64,000 nucleotides of DNA from Gallionellales bacterium GWA2_54_124 (GTDB taxonomy: Bacteria; Pseudomonadota; Gammaproteobacteria; Burkholderiales; Gallionellaceae). Where the stretch lies: positions 186,001-250,000 of the forward strand of contig MGWO01000002.1 in assembly GCA_001801025.1 (NCBI GenBank), written 5' to 3'. How positions within the stretch are numbered: position 1 is the stretch's first letter; every line of letters begins with the position of its first letter. The notes under the pieces were generated by a model. That model did no database searches, had not been told where the DNA came from, and was given only the letters and a program-made list of their open reading frames with translations. Positions 63,033 to 64,000 of the stretch are shown here, piece after piece. The position numbers and the translations under genes were made by a program.

Positions 63033-63389
63033 TTAAGCTTTTTGGGTAAACAGCAAGCCCGGCTGTAACTGGTCTATTGAACGCGCTATGGCCAGCGCCT
63101 GTTCGGTCGGGTACTGGCGTATTGTTTCGCCGGTATTTGAATCTTTCATACGCATGACAGGTATATTAGTCGAGCTGTCGATACTGAATTCAAGGCTCTG
63201 GTTCGATTGGAGCATGACGTGATTTATGCTGTTCACCGCAGATTTGAGCTGTTCTTGCGATGGCTGTTGCACGGGAGTCTGTGCTGTCGAAGCAGTATCA
63301 TAAACCGGTGTTGCCTGAGTCGCTACACGTGGCGTATCACCGCGTGCCACAGGCGTCTGAATTTGGCTGTTAGTTGGTTGGATGAGCAT
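63033..63389 (-). CDS. flaG: FlaG family protein
   Basis: FlaG of 118 residues; it affects filament length in polar flagellates. The conserved C-terminal part (LKSAVNSINHVMLQSNQSLEFSIDSSTNIPVMRMKDSNTGETIRQYP) is clear, while the N-terminal part is Thr/Pro/Gln-rich. ATG 63389 is chosen, with AAGGAGAG upstream; a longer frame upstream lacks a ribosome site. It lies between flagellin and fliD. Confidence 0.92.
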   Translation of the reverse strand: MLIQPTNSQIQTPVARGDTPRVATQATPVYDTASTAQTPVQQPSQEQLKSAVNSINHVMLQSNQSLEFSIDSSTNIPVMRMKDSNTGETIRQYPTEQALAIARSIDQLQPGLLFTQKA

Positions 63390-63411
63390 TTTATCTCTCC
63401 TTGATGGATTG

Positions 63412-63439
63412 AATTCCAGTGACTGAGTCAACTGGAATT
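63412..63439 (-). promoter_or_regulatory. Inverted repeat in the flaG leader
   Basis: AATTCCAGT (63412-63420) and ACTGGAATT (63431-63439) are perfect complements around a ten-base centre, just upstream of the flaG ribosome site. It could be an mRNA hairpin or a protein-binding palindrome. A TATAAT-like sequence lies further upstream (near 63448-63453 on the minus strand). Confidence 0.45.
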
Positions 63440-63461
63440 TGTCTGATTATAGCGCTATCCG

Positions 63462-63492
63462 GCCGCCGGATTAAATTCTTTAGTCCGGCGGC
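63462..63492 (-). terminator. Strong hairpin after flagellin, possible terminator
   Basis: GCCGCCGGA and TCCGGCGGC (63462-63470 and 63484-63492) form a nine-pair G/C stem. The A/T-rich centre can pair further around a GAA loop. It lies 15 bases after the flagellin stop. No T-run follows on the minus strand, so it may stabilise the 3' end of the mRNA or end it only partly. Confidence 0.55.
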
Positions 63493-63506
63493 AGATTTAG
63501 TCGTTA

Positions 63507-64000
63507 TTAACGCAGCAGTGTCATGACTTGGTTAGGTTGCTGATTGGCTTGAGCCAGCATCGCCGTACCTGCCTGTTGCAGAATGTTGTTGCGGGTCATG
63601 TTCGCTGTTTCTGCCGCATAATCGGTATCCATAATCCGGCTGTACGCAGCAGACAGGTTGACCGATGTTGTCTGCAGGTTGGCAATAGCGGAGCTGAATG
63701 TTGCCATATCCGCACCGAAGTTCGCACGTGCTGCTGCCAGTGTGGTCAGGTTCAAATCGATATTGGCAATCGTAACGCCGGTTGGAACCGCAATCGCTGT
63801 ACCTACGCCAGTTACGGTGCCGCCACTTGAGTTGATAACCACAGAACCTGTTGCGGAGCTCAGACCAGCGATACGTGAGTTTTCTGCCAGCAGGGCGGTC
63901 GTTTCAACACCGGTTGCTGTTCCACCCAATTGAACTGCGATTTCACGCAGGCGCTGTACGTTGGCTGTGATCTGTGCTGCATAACCTTCGTTGGTTTGCG
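63507..64000 (-). CDS. fliC: Flagellin, 3' part (5' end outside window)
   Basis: The filament subunit, cut by the window edge; 164 residues are visible. They begin QTNEGYAAQITANVQRLREIAVQ, the end of the N-terminal D1 helix, and end with the standard C-terminal helix (SAAYSRIMDTDYAAETANMTRNNILQQAGTAMLAQANQ, then VMTLLR). Only about 50 residues of Thr/Gly/Val-rich sequence lie between the two D1 parts, so the outer domains D2/D3 seem missing. FliS, FlaG and FliD follow. Confidence 0.95.
   Translation of the reverse strand, partial: QTNEGYAAQITANVQRLREIAVQLGGTATGVETTALLAENSRIAGLSSATGSVVINSSGGTVTGVGTAIAVPTGVTIANIDLNLTTLAAARANFGADMATFSSAIANLQTTSVNLSAAYSRIMDTDYAAETANMTRNNILQQAGTAMLAQANQQPNQVMTLLR

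Overview
The window is almost entirely one large flagellar and chemotaxis locus. Gene families, moderate G+C, FlhF/FlhG with a MotC/MotD-type stator, and the gene order suggest a betaproteobacterium with polar flagella, plausibly of the Nitrosomonadales/Gallionella-Sideroxydans kind. That assignment is inference from content and was not checked against a database. No rRNA, tRNA, transposase or CRISPR array was seen, and no gap between genes reaches 300 bases. Both ends cut a gene: cheV at the left, flagellin at the right.

Layout. (1) 1-13998, plus strand: chemotaxis genes in two blocks. The first is cheV-cheY-cheZ-cheA-mcp. The second is cheY-cheA-cheW-mcp-cheR-cheD-cheB, and its mcp carries an in-frame amber codon. 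(2) 14045-17402: a STAS protein, a receiver/PP2C phosphatase/ATPase protein and a double-receiver GGDEF protein. These resemble the HsbA/HsbR/HsbD module that acts on FlgM in Pseudomonas. (3) 17579-25449: a tight operon flhB-flhA-flhF-flhG-fliA-motC-motD. (4) 25446-31209: flgN and flgM, then flgA, all on the minus strand. Between flgM and flgA, on the opposite strand, lies a three-gene cassette (PLP decarboxylase, ATP-grasp, PLP aminotransferase-like) with no known flagellar role. (5) 31361-42111: rod, hook, ring and junction genes flgBCDEFGHIJKL. (6) 42246-44218: minCDE, the division-site genes, inside the flagellar locus. (7) 44229-55141, minus strand: fliF-G-H-I-J-K-L-M-N-O-P-Q-R. (8) 55396-58605: fliE, then a convergent TPR-methyltransferase. 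(9) 58681-64000, minus strand: a YcgR-like PilZ protein, an FlhB C-terminal paralogue, a second FliK-like protein, fliT, fliS, fliD, flaG and the 3' part of flagellin.

How it works together. FlhA/B and FliO-R form the export gate. FliF/G/M/N form the rotor, MotC/D the stator, and FlgB-L the axial parts. FliD/S/T, FlaG and flagellin make the filament. FlhF/FlhG set pole and number. FliA (sigma-28) and FlgM time late genes: strong sigma-28 promoters precede flgM and flgK. Several parts point to c-di-GMP control (GGDEF protein, PilZ protein). No flagellar master regulator (FlhDC, FleQ) is present in the window.

The most unusual structural signal is a set of degenerate seven-base tandem repeats, often arranged as inverted arms. 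They sit in at least eight gaps between genes of the locus and fall into two sequence families. The other points to check first are the foreign-looking three-gene cassette between flgM and flgA, the amber codon in the chemoreceptor, and the HsbA/R-like switch beside its likely target flgM.
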